Source: Pochonia chlamydosporia 170 (taxonomy: Eukaryota; Ascomycota; Sordariomycetes; Hypocreales; Clavicipitaceae). Taken from it: a DNA stretch of 64,000 bases. Every line of letters starts with the position of its first letter. Position 1 is the stretch's first letter. The stretch is taken from the NCBI RefSeq assembly GCF_001653235.2, contig NC_035791.1:6262001-6326000 (forward strand). The letters run 5' to 3'. The translations under genes and the position numbers were made by a program. Of this stretch, positions 23,371 through 33,468 are shown piece by piece. Under the pieces are notes generated by a model that saw only the letters and a list, made by a program, of their open reading frames with translations, ran no database searches and was not told the DNA's origin.

Positions 23371-24509
23371 ATTGAATAACTAATCATTGTTTGAGTTGTT
23401 TTTACCCACCGATAATCTGCTTTAAAGCTACCAATGTCGTTAGTGGTCACAGGACAAGCAGATATTTAACAGACCATACAGAAGGAGACCAGCATGTGTA
23501 TAAATTCGCTGTACGGCTATATCGCAATTTGCTCTCACGGATGTGCAAGAGCGGAAATAAAAGACAATATGTACAAATAAAAATGTTGTAAGGTATTTAG
23601 TAGCCGTATAGTACACTCATGCATATAAATTGAACCCATTGTTCTGTCTGGTGTTGGTCTATATGGAAAATTTCAAGCAGGGTGCACGGCGAGCTAGATA
23701 GCAGAGCGAGTCGGATATCTTCAACCGCCTTCTCGCAAAGCGGCCCCCCCCAGAAAAAAGCGCTCAAAACTAGGGCTTAATTAAGTATAATCGCTAGTTA
23801 TACTTTTTTCATATGATTCTATAGTAATCCGACAAGTCACCGTGACAGGCCTTGTCGCTATACCACACCCCCAAGCCTTTACCTTTAGCACTCGGCCATT
23901 TGTCTGGTAAGCTCCTTGCTGTAACTACTATTCTACTTCACTCTAATCTTGTAGAGTTTACGCCTTGGAATGAAGCTTCTACGACTAGTGGAGCCAAAAG
24001 TAGCCAGAACGATACAAAGATGTGGGTGTGCGGACAGACCACGGCAAGTTTCTGCTTGTAAGTGTGCGGATAAGCGGACGAGACTGCCCGTTCGCATTGG
24101 GCTTACGAGGCTATTCCATTGCTAAAACCCTTAACACAAAATCACATCTACTAATTTGAGTTAGATTCCCCATGCTGGTATGTAAATATTCATAAGAATA
24201 TCTGTTAAATTCGAGGAAAATACATCCATGGTCTGTATCCTCTTAGCCGGCGAGCGGTATTCTTCAATCAGATTGATGACATCCTGTATGCCGCATGACT
24301 AGGGCCAAATCTGGCTTAGGAATACTATGTGGTAAAGGATCATAAAGCAGTTCCCTAAGAAAGATAACACTACATACCCTTGCAAACGAATGTATTCTTT
24401 TTGCCAAATTCCTTGGGTACCGTACACAAGCAAGTCATATGACAGTTACCATCGAGCCCTTGACTCTTGCCCCTTAATTGCCGTATAACATGCCTGAAAA
24501 TCTTGACTA
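23371..24509. other. Intergenic between the two SNARE genes
   Basis: Contains the possible alternative last exon of the R-SNARE (frame 23391-23591). The rest is AT-rich with a C run near 23746. No other gene is seen. Confidence 0.5.
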
Positions 24510-25185
24510 ATGGCTACCGACGAAGAATTACCAACACTGTCATGGCATGACTTCCTACGCCGAGTCGCCGAACTCAAAGGCAGCATCGAATGTCTGAGTT
24601 CTGATGTTAATACTTCTCAGAGGCAAATGCGCCAAACTTCCATCGAGAATGGCATTAGAGCTTTGGAGAAAGATCTCAAAGGAAGCTCTAACAATATCAA
24701 GATGAAAGAGGGCCAGTTGCGACTCCTCAAGACACTTCTTAAGAACGAAAAAGAGAGGTATATACGCGTAGAACGAAAGAAGTGCGATGACGATCTTTCC
24801 CGACGCATCCAATCTGCCAATCCCGGCGTAGCGAATGAGCAGGTTTAGCAAGCTCTTTGGGATCCCAATTGCGACCCTGCCAGTAAACTATTAAAGAATG
24901 TCCGGGGACGTCACAACGAATTATTGGACATAGAGCAAACTATTGAGGGGTTACTACCTCTTTACCAAGAGACCTTGGATCTAGTGTCGCAGCAAGAACT
25001 GAGGATGGAACAGATAGAGAACAACACAGAGAAGGTTGTCCAGGATAATGAAAAAGAGTCTCGAGGCGCTGGATGACGGGGTCCATAGCGCCTCACGTGC
25101 ACGCAGGAATAAGTACTGGTGCCTTCTCATTCTCATTTTCATCATTATTGCGATTACAGAAGGCACTGGACTGGACTTTGTATGA
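24510..25185 (+). pseudogene. Qa-SNARE (syntaxin/Sso-like), broken
   Basis: The 5' frame (24510-24848) encodes an Habc-type helical domain (LSWHDFLRRVAELKGSI ... QLRLLKTLLKNEKERYI) and stops at an in-frame TAG (24846). The same frame continues with clear syntaxin sequence: VRGRHNELLDIEQTIEGLL, then YQETLDLVSQQELRMEQIEN, including the Gln central-layer region. A run of five As at about 25049 then shifts the frame. Removing one A restores SLEALDDGVHSASRARRNKY and a tail anchor (CLLILIFIIIAIT). So one nonsense codon (likely CAG to TAG) and one homopolymer frameshift separate an otherwise complete plasma-membrane t-SNARE. Sequencing error or readthrough (UAG followed by CAA) cannot be excluded. 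Confidence 0.8.
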
Positions 25186-25695
25186 ACGGCAAGTGTGGTG
25201 GTACCGGTAATAAATAAGCTCAGCTTAATTATCTGGATTCAACAGAACTCATAAACAATTTGACCCCCAAATAGTTCACCTTCTATGCAGTGTAGTTACT
25301 TCTGTAGGCAAAAAATAACACAGTGGTAGATTCTTGCTCAGCTAAGTAAACGTATACATACATACATACCAGATATGCACGACTGTGTTGAAGTCTGGTG
25401 CAGGCCATTGATTCTTAGATGAAAGACCGTGTACTCTTTCGGAGCGCTTTGTCGGCAATCATATCACTTGCCAGCAGCAACTTTACGCCCTCTACTGCCT
25501 GTCGATGGCGTAAGCGGGTCTAGGCCATGAACAACTGGAGCGCACATTAAAATGAGTTTAAGGGCGCAACTTATTCAAGCAGATTTCCATACTTCACAAT
25601 TTCTATTGAAACCGGCTTGTAGATTATCAGCAAACCGTGCCAATAATAGGTATATGGTTGGTGTGAAGCGCTAGTGGGAGGCATATATCTCTGAA
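25186..25695. other. Intergenic, no gene recognised
   Basis: AT-rich sequence with a short CATA microsatellite (about 25356-25368). Probably 3' and 5' flanking DNA. Confidence 0.6.
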
Positions 25696-27049
25696 ATGGG
25701 TTCTATCACCGACCAGGGGCGGAAGTTGCTCATAGCTCAATCGATCTGCATTGGACTGGTCGGTATTATTGCGATACTCAGAGTCATGTCCAGGTGCTAC
25801 ACCATGCACAGAGACAGGCTGCGTTATAGAGATCTGCACTGGCGCGAAGATGCGTTCATGGGTGCGGCAGTGGTAAGCAAATCTTGCGCTGTAGTCTTTC
25901 GGTTTGTGAACTAACATTGAAGAGTTGCTCTATATCGCACTTGGCTACTTTGCACTGGATGGAATTCTCGCAGGTGGGATCGGCAAACACATGTCAACCA
26001 TAACCTTGGATGAATTGCGTATATCCTTTCGCTCTTGGCTTATATGTGAGCTCATCTATGGCCCCCTTTGTGCGTTGATACGAACGTCAGTTGCTCTACT
26101 TTTATTCCGTCTGCAGCTGTCCAGCTGGGAGAAGAGGACACTATGTATATGTCTCGGCATTATATATGCTTTTACAGTTATATATTTCTTTATCACGTTA
26201 CTACAATGCAACCCCCCGTCGTATTTCTGGAAACAATTCGATGGATCTGGAATGTCAGGGTCATGCCACGATCCACATCGCCTCCCTATAGCCGCTTATT
26301 GCCACAGCGCAATTGCAGCCCTTAGCGACTGGTCTATTACCACCCTTTATATTTGGAAGCTGACACGAAGCAGAGAAGGTGTTAAAGCTGGCAATGGAAT
26401 GGGGCTGGATAAGACGAGGATAGCAATCATAGTTCTCGGTAGTTTCGGCATCTTGTACGTTTCCTTTCCTTCGCTTACATGGCACTTGACTGACTAACTA
26501 GGGCCGGCGCCGCGATGATAATTCGAGTGCCTTACATTCGAGATGAGGACATATCACCGGACTTTTTATACCAGACAGTGTACGTGTATCTACTTCAAAT
26601 ATATTCTTGCTTTAGTCTGACCAACGAAAACCAGCGACGTAGCCATGTGGTCTATAATAGAACCTTGTGTAGGCATTGTCGCAGGAAGCCTCCCCTCTAT
26701 ACGGCCGCTCTTCATGGTCTGTCTCGGTAGGGCAAAGTCAGAGTCAAAGACGACCACCGCGTCAAACGAATCTAGTAGAAAGGCGAGTCAAACAACGAAT
26801 ACGAGAACCAATGCGGAGTGTATCCTGCCACTGGATCCATCCCCTCCTTCCATGGAGCGTTTTTGGCCGCCACACAACATGCGCTGGAATGCGAGTGGAG
26901 GTGCGAAAAAAGCTGCCGTATCAAAGGCGAGAGGACCCCAGCTGAGTGGAATTTGGACTCAGACAACTGTTGAGCTATCTGAATTGAACCTTGCGACGGT
27001 AAAACCTTCAGAACGAGGTTCTGTCGTATGGATCGAGGCAGGAAGATGA
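25696..27049 (+). CDS. SAT4/rhodopsin-domain integral membrane protein
   Basis: Four exons: 25696-25872, 25925-26454, 26502-26579 and 26635-27049, 1200 nt (399 aa), all in phase with introns of 47-55 bp. The seven-helix layout of the fungal rhodopsin-domain (SAT4/Pth11-like) family is visible: DLHWREDAF (usually D-W-DD), SWLICELIYGPLCALIRTSV, CNPPSYFWKQF with Gly-Ser-Cys after it, ALSDWSITTLYIWKL, GILAGAAMIIRVPYI, FLYQTVDVAMWSIIEPCVGI and VAGSLPSIRPLF. The last ~120 residues are a cytoplasmic Ser/Thr-rich tail. These proteins are mostly uncharacterised receptor-like membrane proteins, so a sensing role is inferred. Length and motifs suggest an intact gene. Confidence 0.88.
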
Positions 27050-28075
27050 CAAATAGTTGCCACCAATGTATACAGATTGAGAAACTACAAGAGAAGGATA
27101 TGGCTACACTCATGTCAAGATTGCTATCTTATTTACACTGTTACTTCTTTAAATACAATATGCTAGAAAGCTTACGGACTGAAGAACTTCCAACCAGTAA
27201 ATACCTAGAATATAGCTTCAAGAGCTACACGAGATATGAACTTGTTTGAGCTAAGAAAACAGGAGACAAAGAATAGGCCTTTAAGACGGAGTAGTGTGGG
27301 CACCAATCTATTTATACTGTAGATTGCCATACCTGGTATTTGCAAAACCAGTTTAGCTACCTTTTTTGTTTGTTCAATAGTATGTTGCAAAACTATGTTC
27401 CAAAAAGTTCTTCCAACCACGACTATTTTCTAACTCCAAGGGTCAACTGTTCATCTTGATTTAACCTCATGCTTGTGGAACCGAGACAGGATTCACATAT
27501 CTGTCTGGCATCTGTTCTGGCATTTCTCGCAACATTGTCCACACTTAGCATAGTCCTTGCAATCGCAGAAACATATGCATATTCCCCTCACTATCCCGTC
27601 TGATTGAGGCAATATCATGTTAATGTTGGTGGTGAAGAGAGGTGTGAGGTTGATGGCTCAAATTAAACCTGCCGATGCCTAGATCAGCAAGTGGTTTATT
27701 ACGGGAATCAGAACTAGGAAGCACATACTGATTTGAACGCTCTGTTGGTATAAGCATGAAACCGGTAAAAATTTCAGGCTCTCAAACGCCATCACTGCGG
27801 ATTGTTACCATACTTATAGGTTATTACACAAATTGTCACTAAAATAAGTACACCAAAGACCACATTCTCATTGTACCGAGTTCTCAGTCGCCCTTAACCT
27901 TTTCCCCTCCTCTGACGGCACTGCGTATAAAACGTCGCCGCCTGCGCCTCCTAATTCAGGAGACTCGAAATTTTCTACACCGAGCGGCATACCGCCTTCG
28001 TCTACTCAGATTAAACGTCATAAACATAACTAATAAACGACCCTCCACTTCCCACAACAGGCTGTTCTACCTATC
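27050..28075. other. Intergenic; TATA box for the next gene
   Basis: No gene recognised. A TATAAAA at 27926-27932 lies about 145 bp before the ATG at 28076. A GGCACCAATCTATTTATA block at 27299-27316 resembles promoter-like blocks upstream of two minus-strand genes (see findings). Confidence 0.5.
27926..27932 (+). promoter_or_regulatory. TATA box
   Basis: TATAAAA about 145 bp upstream of the start codon at 28076, followed by a CT/CA-rich leader typical of fungal promoters. Confidence 0.4.
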
Positions 28076-28528
28076 ATGTCTGACACAGAGTCTAACATAG
28101 AGCCTAAAACTGGCCCTATTCTGTCAAAAGTATGGGTTCTACTACTTCCGCCTGTTGCTGAAAATTCTGAGGCAAATTGGGCGATTGCTATTTCCGATAT
28201 GGACAACCGTGATTGGACGTGCTGGGAGATGGTAAAATCCAGAACGGGGGAGTTTCAGAGCAAATTAAACGCCTCTGACATGGCTCCGGCCACAGCTAAT
28301 AGCCAGGGCCCAATATTTTTGGGAGAGATAGCACGTTTGGATGCATTGGAGATGGGATCTACAATTGCTCTGGAGTTAACGGAGAGACCGAAGTGCTGGA
28401 CCCGACGAGAATTTGTTTCTGAGATTTGGGATACACTATACCACGATGGTGCCTTAAATTGGGCAGAGCATGATATCGGAAAGCAACAGTTAGCAGCTGT
28501 ATTTAGTGGGCATAGTGGGAGATCTTGA
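28076..28528 (+). CDS. Hypothetical protein, 150 aa
   Basis: Single exon with ATG after a TATA box. The protein has a beta-rich opening (ILSKVWVLLLPPVAENSEAN, WAIAISDMD), two Trp-rich segments (DWTCWEMV; KCWTRREFVSEIWDTL) and no signal peptide or membrane helix. No family is recognised. It converges with the minus-strand gene ending at 28565, with a 36-bp gap. Confidence 0.55.
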   Translation: MSDTESNIEPKTGPILSKVWVLLLPPVAENSEANWAIAISDMDNRDWTCWEMVKSRTGEFQSKLNASDMAPATANSQGPIFLGEIARLDALEMGSTIALELTERPKCWTRREFVSEIWDTLYHDGALNWAEHDIGKQQLAAVFSGHSGRS

Positions 28529-28564
28529 CGTTTTGCATGTAGATTGCTATAAAGACTAAAAATA

Positions 28565-29266
28565 TTACAGACGCAGCCTTTCCTTATATTGATATATTTC
28601 GTCCAATTTTAACAGCACACTTCCAAGCTGAGATCCAAATTCGCCCACTTTCAACAGATTGGTCGTTGCATCGCTTGCCACTGTATGAATATCACTTAAA
28701 AGACCAATGATTCGTTGCAGGCCCGGACATATGTTCGAGGGTGTCCCAGAGCCTAGCATCCCCCATGCTTTTGCATACTTTGTAAGACTCAGTATAAATC
28801 TACAAAAGTCGCCAAGCATGGTTTGGTCGCTCGAACTATACCACACAGTTGTCTGCTTCAGCTTCCCATTAAGTTTATTGAGTCGTTCCGTCCAGTCCGG
28901 GATGTCCTTCAAGTGTGCGTAAAAACCCAATTCAGGGTCCCGTTTGTCTTGAATGCTATGCAGTTCCATGAGTCGTAATGTATCACGACCGGAATGCCGC
29001 GTTTTCATATAGCAGCCTGAAGGTTGGTTGAGGCAGGAATAATGGGTTGGGTAGTAGCACCACCTTCGGCTCATAACGAAAAGATAGAGAGAATTTAAAA
29101 TGGCGACAACACGAGCTTTTGGCTCAGCTTTATATTTTGGAAAATATGTTGACACCACAGGACTATGACTCCGCTTTCCTACCGCTGAATAGTTAAATCG
29201 CCACGGTTGGCGTATGTCTACCCAAAAAGACGATTCGTGATAGGGTGAAATGGGAATTACATGCAT
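28565..29266 (-). CDS. Hypothetical protein, 233 aa
   Basis: The frame is open from 29281, but the first ATG is at 29266 (MHVIPISPYHESS). The C-terminal half is helical and leucine-rich (IIGLLSDIHTVASDATTNLL then KVGEFGSQLGSVLLKLDEI). The middle contains paired Cys/Trp residues (RRWCYYPTHYSCLNQPSGCY). No recognised domain. Upstream exons may be missing because a solo LTR begins only 130 bp upstream. Confidence 0.45.
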   Translation of the reverse strand: MHVIPISPYHESSFWVDIRQPWRFNYSAVGKRSHSPVVSTYFPKYKAEPKARVVAILNSLYLFVMSRRWCYYPTHYSCLNQPSGCYMKTRHSGRDTLRLMELHSIQDKRDPELGFYAHLKDIPDWTERLNKLNGKLKQTTVWYSSSDQTMLGDFCRFILSLTKYAKAWGMLGSGTPSNICPGLQRIIGLLSDIHTVASDATTNLLKVGEFGSQLGSVLLKLDEIYQYKERLRL

Positions 29267-29396
29267 GAGATGTGGAAACACGAAGAAAACGGCCTTAATT
29301 GCAAATTGCTAGGAATAACTAGCTAGTAACTTTTGTTATGCTAATAGTGCTTGACTTGCAGATGCAGACAACTTTGCACTCGCTTGACTTGGGTCT

Positions 29397-29631
29397 TGTC
29401 ACGGGCTATGCCCGATGCTGTGGACCCGGCTCTGCCGGGCCCGGAGCTTCGGCGCCATGCAGACGGTCGGTTGTGTAATTGGATTAATTTCGCCTAAGTT
29501 GCCACTGCAACTTAACTGCGCAAGCTCGAGGCGAGCCTCGAGCTTGCTCTTCTCCTTTCTTTCTCCCTAGCTTTAGATAGACAATCATACGGCACCCTTA
29601 TGTTGAACAAACAGCGGCGCAGCCCCTTACA
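29397..29631. mobile_element. Solo LTR of an LTR retrotransposon
   Basis: A 235-bp GC-rich unit starting TGTCACGGGC and ending CCCTTACA (TG...CA ends with TGT/ACA inversion). It is flanked by the perfect 5-bp direct repeat GGTCT at 29392-29396 and 29632-29636. It contains several hairpins: CGGGC-TAT-GCCCG, CCCGGC-TCT-GCCGGG, TAAGTTGC-CACT-GCAACTTA and a 13-bp-arm stem at 29520-29547. No coding sequence lies inside. This is what remains after LTR-LTR recombination. Orientation cannot be fixed. Confidence 0.8.
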
Positions 29632-29930
29632 GGTCTGCGAGATATCGCATTGCTGCTCGCCACAGGTTCTTTGGCAACAGTAGGAATGCTTTTACCAATA
29701 AGCAAGTACAAATTAGGGAAGGTTTTTTAGGTAGCAGACCTCTAAATAATCGCAACGAGCAATTAGGTCCTCGGTTAGGGCGAACTTGATGGCACAATCG
29801 ACTAGGCTTAGGTAATTATCGCGTGGAATGTATCCAAATTGGCAGCTTGCTTGTACTGCATACAAGACCTGAATCTCGCTGGCTTGCATTTAGTAAAGAA
29901 CTTTTGGGTGAGGAGACAAAAGTGTATTGC

Positions 29931-30940
29931 TTACGTGTGAAAGCGTATTCGTCTTTCTGCCTTTGGCAAATTCTGAGCCCTCTTAAGATATTCCTTCAGT
30001 GTTGCAGTGACTGTGTTTCCTATATTATTATAGTGTTTCTCTCTTAGATTGTTTATCGCGTGCCCGATGTGCCATGTGAGGCTAATGAGAGAGCTGATAT
30101 CTGCCGATGTGTGGTAGTACGTAAGGAACCAGTCCGGGATACGGGTCGAATTTACAAGACTATCTGCAATAGACTGTGCGTGTAAGGTCCTCATGAGAAA
30201 TAAATCCCAGACTGTGGGACCGTATTGAATTTGAATATATTCGGCGTCCGGAATGGGCAAACTTTGGCACGTAATAATAAGCGATCCCATATCCCAGCTC
30301 AGCTGCTCTCTGATCCAGTTAGCAACGAAAGCTGGCGGATAACGCGGACGTACGCTTGAATATGAACCAAAGTCCAGGCAGCTAAAGCCGAGTCCTGGTC
30401 TATTGGACCTTGTTGCTGTCTGGGGAAACCTCTTAGTATTTGGGTGCAAGCGATGGATGTCTACTTACAAATCTAAAATTCCGCGCTGCAGTAGCTGAGA
30501 GTACACTTCAGCCTGTCTACTTTGCACTCGATATTTAAAAAATAGCATGGCTAGAACCAGAGCTTGTGTTGAGCGTTTTTGTAGATAGCCTAGATAGTGC
30601 CATTTTGTGACTTGTGATGCGAAACCCTCCTCGTCTCGAGCCGGCGTTGACATAGTGCCGATGGCAGCCATCAAAGTAACGGCTACATCGCTGTCGTCTT
30701 GTCCGTCATATTCAATACCAGATCTACGCCGATCGACATACGCAAATATAACTCGTTTTATGTAATTTGGAGTGAGCGCTAGTTGTACGGGAAGAACATT
30801 GTCAATAAATATTTTTACTTTGCCAATGTCATCGCTAAGCTGTCGGCTCTCGGTCTGTATCTGGTTTTAAGTCTAGGTTAGATGCTAAATACCACACGAG
30901 CAAATACACTTACTGTGAGCAATAAATCTGAAAACATCAT
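29931..30940 (-). CDS. Hypothetical helical protein, four exons
   Basis: Exons 30940-30914, 30860-30469, 30419-30354 and 30309-29931 give 864 nt (287 aa) with consistent phases. Donors are GTAAGT, GTAAGT and GTACGT, and each intron carries a CTAAC-like branch. The protein is mainly helical (YLQKRSTQALVLAMLFFKYR, DQDSALAAWTLVHIQA, SLISLTWHIGHAINNLREKH). No signal peptide, clear TM helix or catalytic motif was seen. A TATAAATTGGTGC block lies about 130 bp upstream. It looks intact and lineage-specific. Confidence 0.65.
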
Positions 30941-31564
30941 GATTTCACTCGGTTAGAAGCGTAAGTGTACCGGATGATATGGTTGGTTGTGAAGCTAGAT
31001 GTCCGAGATTTTTTCATAGACATCAATTCATTGAGAAGGCACGATGTAAAAGCACTTGAGAAAGGGGCGCACCAATTTATAAGTAGCAGGCTCGGATATC
31101 GGCTTATGACATTATATCTTTAGCAAGAAAGTAGTGTTTACGTATTATGGCTTATTATATTACCACATTCCCTGCGGAGAACTACCAACGGCGCGAGGTC
31201 GGGTGCGACCTAGACCGCCATAGGATGCATATTACACTGTCGGCTTCGAAGTGAGGGATTGCAGTAGAAGCTCGATTGAACCACCTATCTTCATGACAAA
31301 CAGAAATTTGTTCTGGAACGTAGGAAGTAGATGACCCTCTTATATGTCGCTTCACATATGAACCAGCCAAATATTGGGGGCCCTGTAAGTCGTTGTAGTA
31401 TGACGACGCGCAGTGTGCAAACATCACAGCAATCAACCGATTCCATAAAGATCCAATGGTAAAATGAATTTCTTACACTAGTACATTCCAAATTCAACTT
31501 CATATCACCGACCGTAAGTCTTCCTTGAGGATCCTACTCTCCATGAGCATAGTTCGAAGTTCTG
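30941..31564. other. Intergenic with possible minus-strand exon
   Basis: The minus-strand frame 31436-31182 reads MIAVMFAHCASSYYNDLQGP then QYLAGSYVKRHIRGSS and has coding character, and a preceding frame opens at 31503. No splice solution or family was found. It could be a gene fragment downstream of the F-box-like gene. Confidence 0.3.
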
Positions 31565-32455
31565 CTAGTTTGTAACTTGTATGCCAGCAATGGTATAAGC
31601 TCTATGCACTATTCGGAGAGAGTCTTCAGATGGTGTGCTCTGCTCCTCCTGTGAAGACATTGGGCGACCAGCAGAATTGTGAGTCTCGCTCATGCAGCCG
31701 TTCTGGCCTCTCGCTAGATCAACGAGGCGCATGGTTGAATGAGGGAGTCGATCGTATGCCTTGGATCCCAGCAACTGAAGAAAGTTGAGCACCGATGCTT
31801 TATAAGGAGTTTGTAGAGAGTCGAGAGATTCCAGCTGCCTTAAACTGTCCTCAGCTATCCATGCATAACTTCCTTTTTCTGGCTTTTCCGGGTCAAATAT
31901 TCGCACGGGGAAATACCGCCTTGTCGTGTTTGTCAAACATACCAAAACGTTGGTGCCTTTGTCATATTGGTAGTTAGTTTTTGGTAGACCCTCTAAAAGT
32001 TTAGAACCTAAAAGTGAGAAAATATCTTCTCCTTTGCAGCAAAGCACTACGGCTAGAACCACCATATTGCGCCATTTAACTTCGTAGAGCTCTAGCTCAC
32101 GATTTGGAGAATTGATGCGAAACTGACACTTAATGCACTTCCGACGAGAAGCTCCTAAAACAACATTATTATACCAAGAAGCTTCTCTGAAGTGGTTTGC
32201 GCCTAGAACACGAAAGCACTGGTAGCAGCCACGGTTCCCTGGGTGACGTATGTCACCGTATTTGCTCCGATATGGCCGATGTTTCATGAAGTCTCGCTCT
32301 GCCTTTAAAACGAATGAAACCTTGCTATGATAGTCCACTTTTGTTGGGTCAATCTTCTTACGTAAAGGCTTGTTCACCATTGACAACATAATTAGTGTCT
32401 GGTAGGCGTAGTCTGAATGCGCTGCAACCAGGTCCAGTATCTCGACGGGTAGCAT
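31565..32455 (-). CDS. F-box-like protein with paired CxxC motifs
   Basis: A 296-aa single-exon frame starting MLPVEILDLVAAHSDYAYQT, which matches the opening of fungal F-box domains (LPVEIL...L..LS.VN). Two Cys pairs follow (CYQCFRVL at about residue 77 and CIKCQF at about 107), as in many fungal F-box proteins. The C-terminal part is Ser/Gln-rich. F-box proteins recruit substrates to SCF ubiquitin ligases; the substrate is unknown. The frame is open upstream of the ATG (SLFEM, preceded by KRKRQGC) toward the Rua1-like exon, so the start is uncertain and the two may be one gene. Confidence 0.6.
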   Translation of the reverse strand: MLPVEILDLVAAHSDYAYQTLIMLSMVNKPLRKKIDPTKVDYHSKVSFVLKAERDFMKHRPYRSKYGDIRHPGNRGCYQCFRVLGANHFREASWYNNVVLGASRRKCIKCQFRINSPNRELELYEVKWRNMVVLAVVLCCKGEDIFSLLGSKLLEGLPKTNYQYDKGTNVLVCLTNTTRRYFPVRIFDPEKPEKGSYAWIAEDSLRQLESLDSLQTPYKASVLNFLQLLGSKAYDRLPHSTMRLVDLARGQNGCMSETHNSAGRPMSSQEEQSTPSEDSLRIVHRAYTIAGIQVTN

Positions 32456-32530
32456 CTCAAATAAGCTTCGACGTGATTCGATGCAACCTTGACGTTTTCT
32501 TTTCTTTGTCGTTAAACCAGGTTTGCACTA

Positions 32531-33043
32531 TTATGTATTCACTTGTGAGATATTTCCACAATATTCATGTAGCGTAGGGGAACTCACACAAGAGACGTGT
32601 CCGAACCAAGTACGCGGCCATGCGAGTTCAGTTTTGGGGAATGCTACCCACGATTTGCATGTAATGCAGTACCCTGCAAAAAGGTATCCAACGTCAGGGT
32701 GTTTCTCCACGGCCAATGGCCTTGTTAATTGCCTCCCCGTCTTTCCATTAATTCCATGGAGTGTTTGTTTGTGAGTACTGGCAGCTGAACATGGCTGCCA
32801 CAGTCCACAGAATTCGCACAAGGCCTCAGGTCCGGCTTCAGTGATGCGGACATATGGTGCGCTAAGAAGATCACTTGGACACCGTGGTATCCTGAGGATT
32901 GTTCGGTCATCTAACTGGTCGTGGTCGAATTGCATAGGGCGTAAATTGAACATATGTAATCGTGGGCTCCGGTTGTCATTTACATATTCAGGACTGATTA
33001 AGACCATATGTCGATTTGCGGACCATTGCGGCTGGTTCATCAT
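32531..33043 (-). CDS. Rua1 C-terminal-domain-like zinc protein (partial)
   Basis: A 170-aa frame starting MMNQPQWSANRHM. The core reads CPSDLLSAPYVRITEAGPEA, then LCEFCGLWQPC, then GYCITCKSWVAFPKTELAWP and RTWFGHVSC. The pattern (CxxC-G-W, CxxC-W, then W-F-x-H-x-x-C) resembles the C-terminal zinc-binding domain of Rua1-type fungal transcription regulators. The frame runs through a strong GTGAGT donor at about 32588-32593, just after HVSC, so the true protein probably splices onward. The next likely exon begins KRKRQGC and continues into the F-box-like frame. Function as a DNA-binding regulator is inferred. Confidence 0.45.
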   Translation of the reverse strand: MMNQPQWSANRHMVLISPEYVNDNRSPRLHMFNLRPMQFDHDQLDDRTILRIPRCPSDLLSAPYVRITEAGPEALCEFCGLWQPCSAASTHKQTLHGINGKTGRQLTRPLAVEKHPDVGYLFAGYCITCKSWVAFPKTELAWPRTWFGHVSCVSSPTLHEYCGNISQVNT

Positions 33044-33221
33044 GGTGCGTCATCACCAGGTCAATGTAAACACTACCAATAGTCGGATGGGTTAATACTG
33101 GGGTTCCGTTGTTGAGGCGGTGACTTTTTCCTCCGGGCCTTCTATTAATCGGCTGGGACAGGAGGAAACAATCCCGCCCAAAACATTCGAATGTGGTGGC
33201 GCTACTCACAGCTTTGAGGAT

Positions 33222-33468
33222 TTATTGACGTCGGAACCAGCGGAAATATCGCAAGGGAATTGCACCTAAGGTTAGGGAAATTTTGACAAAGCCACCCAAA
33301 AGCCGGAGCAAGTTATCTTCGGAGTCGGCCGTGTACGCGTGGAATGAGTAGAGGATATCTATTTCCCTGGGTGTGTGTTGGCGGTCTTTATAAGTCGTGA
33401 GTGGAACCCCTGCGTATGACTGCTTCTGTTTGGGGATCACCCCCTTTCCAGTCACTGGAGTCGCTTCC
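33222..33468 (-). CDS. Exon-like ORF, unknown
   Basis: An open frame of about 80 aa (SSEATPVTGKGVIPKQKQS ... YADSEDN-like middle, LLRLLGGFVKISLTLGAI, RYFRWFRRQ stop), preceded by a TTTTGCAG acceptor-like sequence at about 33470. No upstream exon was identified, so this is a last exon or a fragment of a minus-strand gene. Confidence 0.3.
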
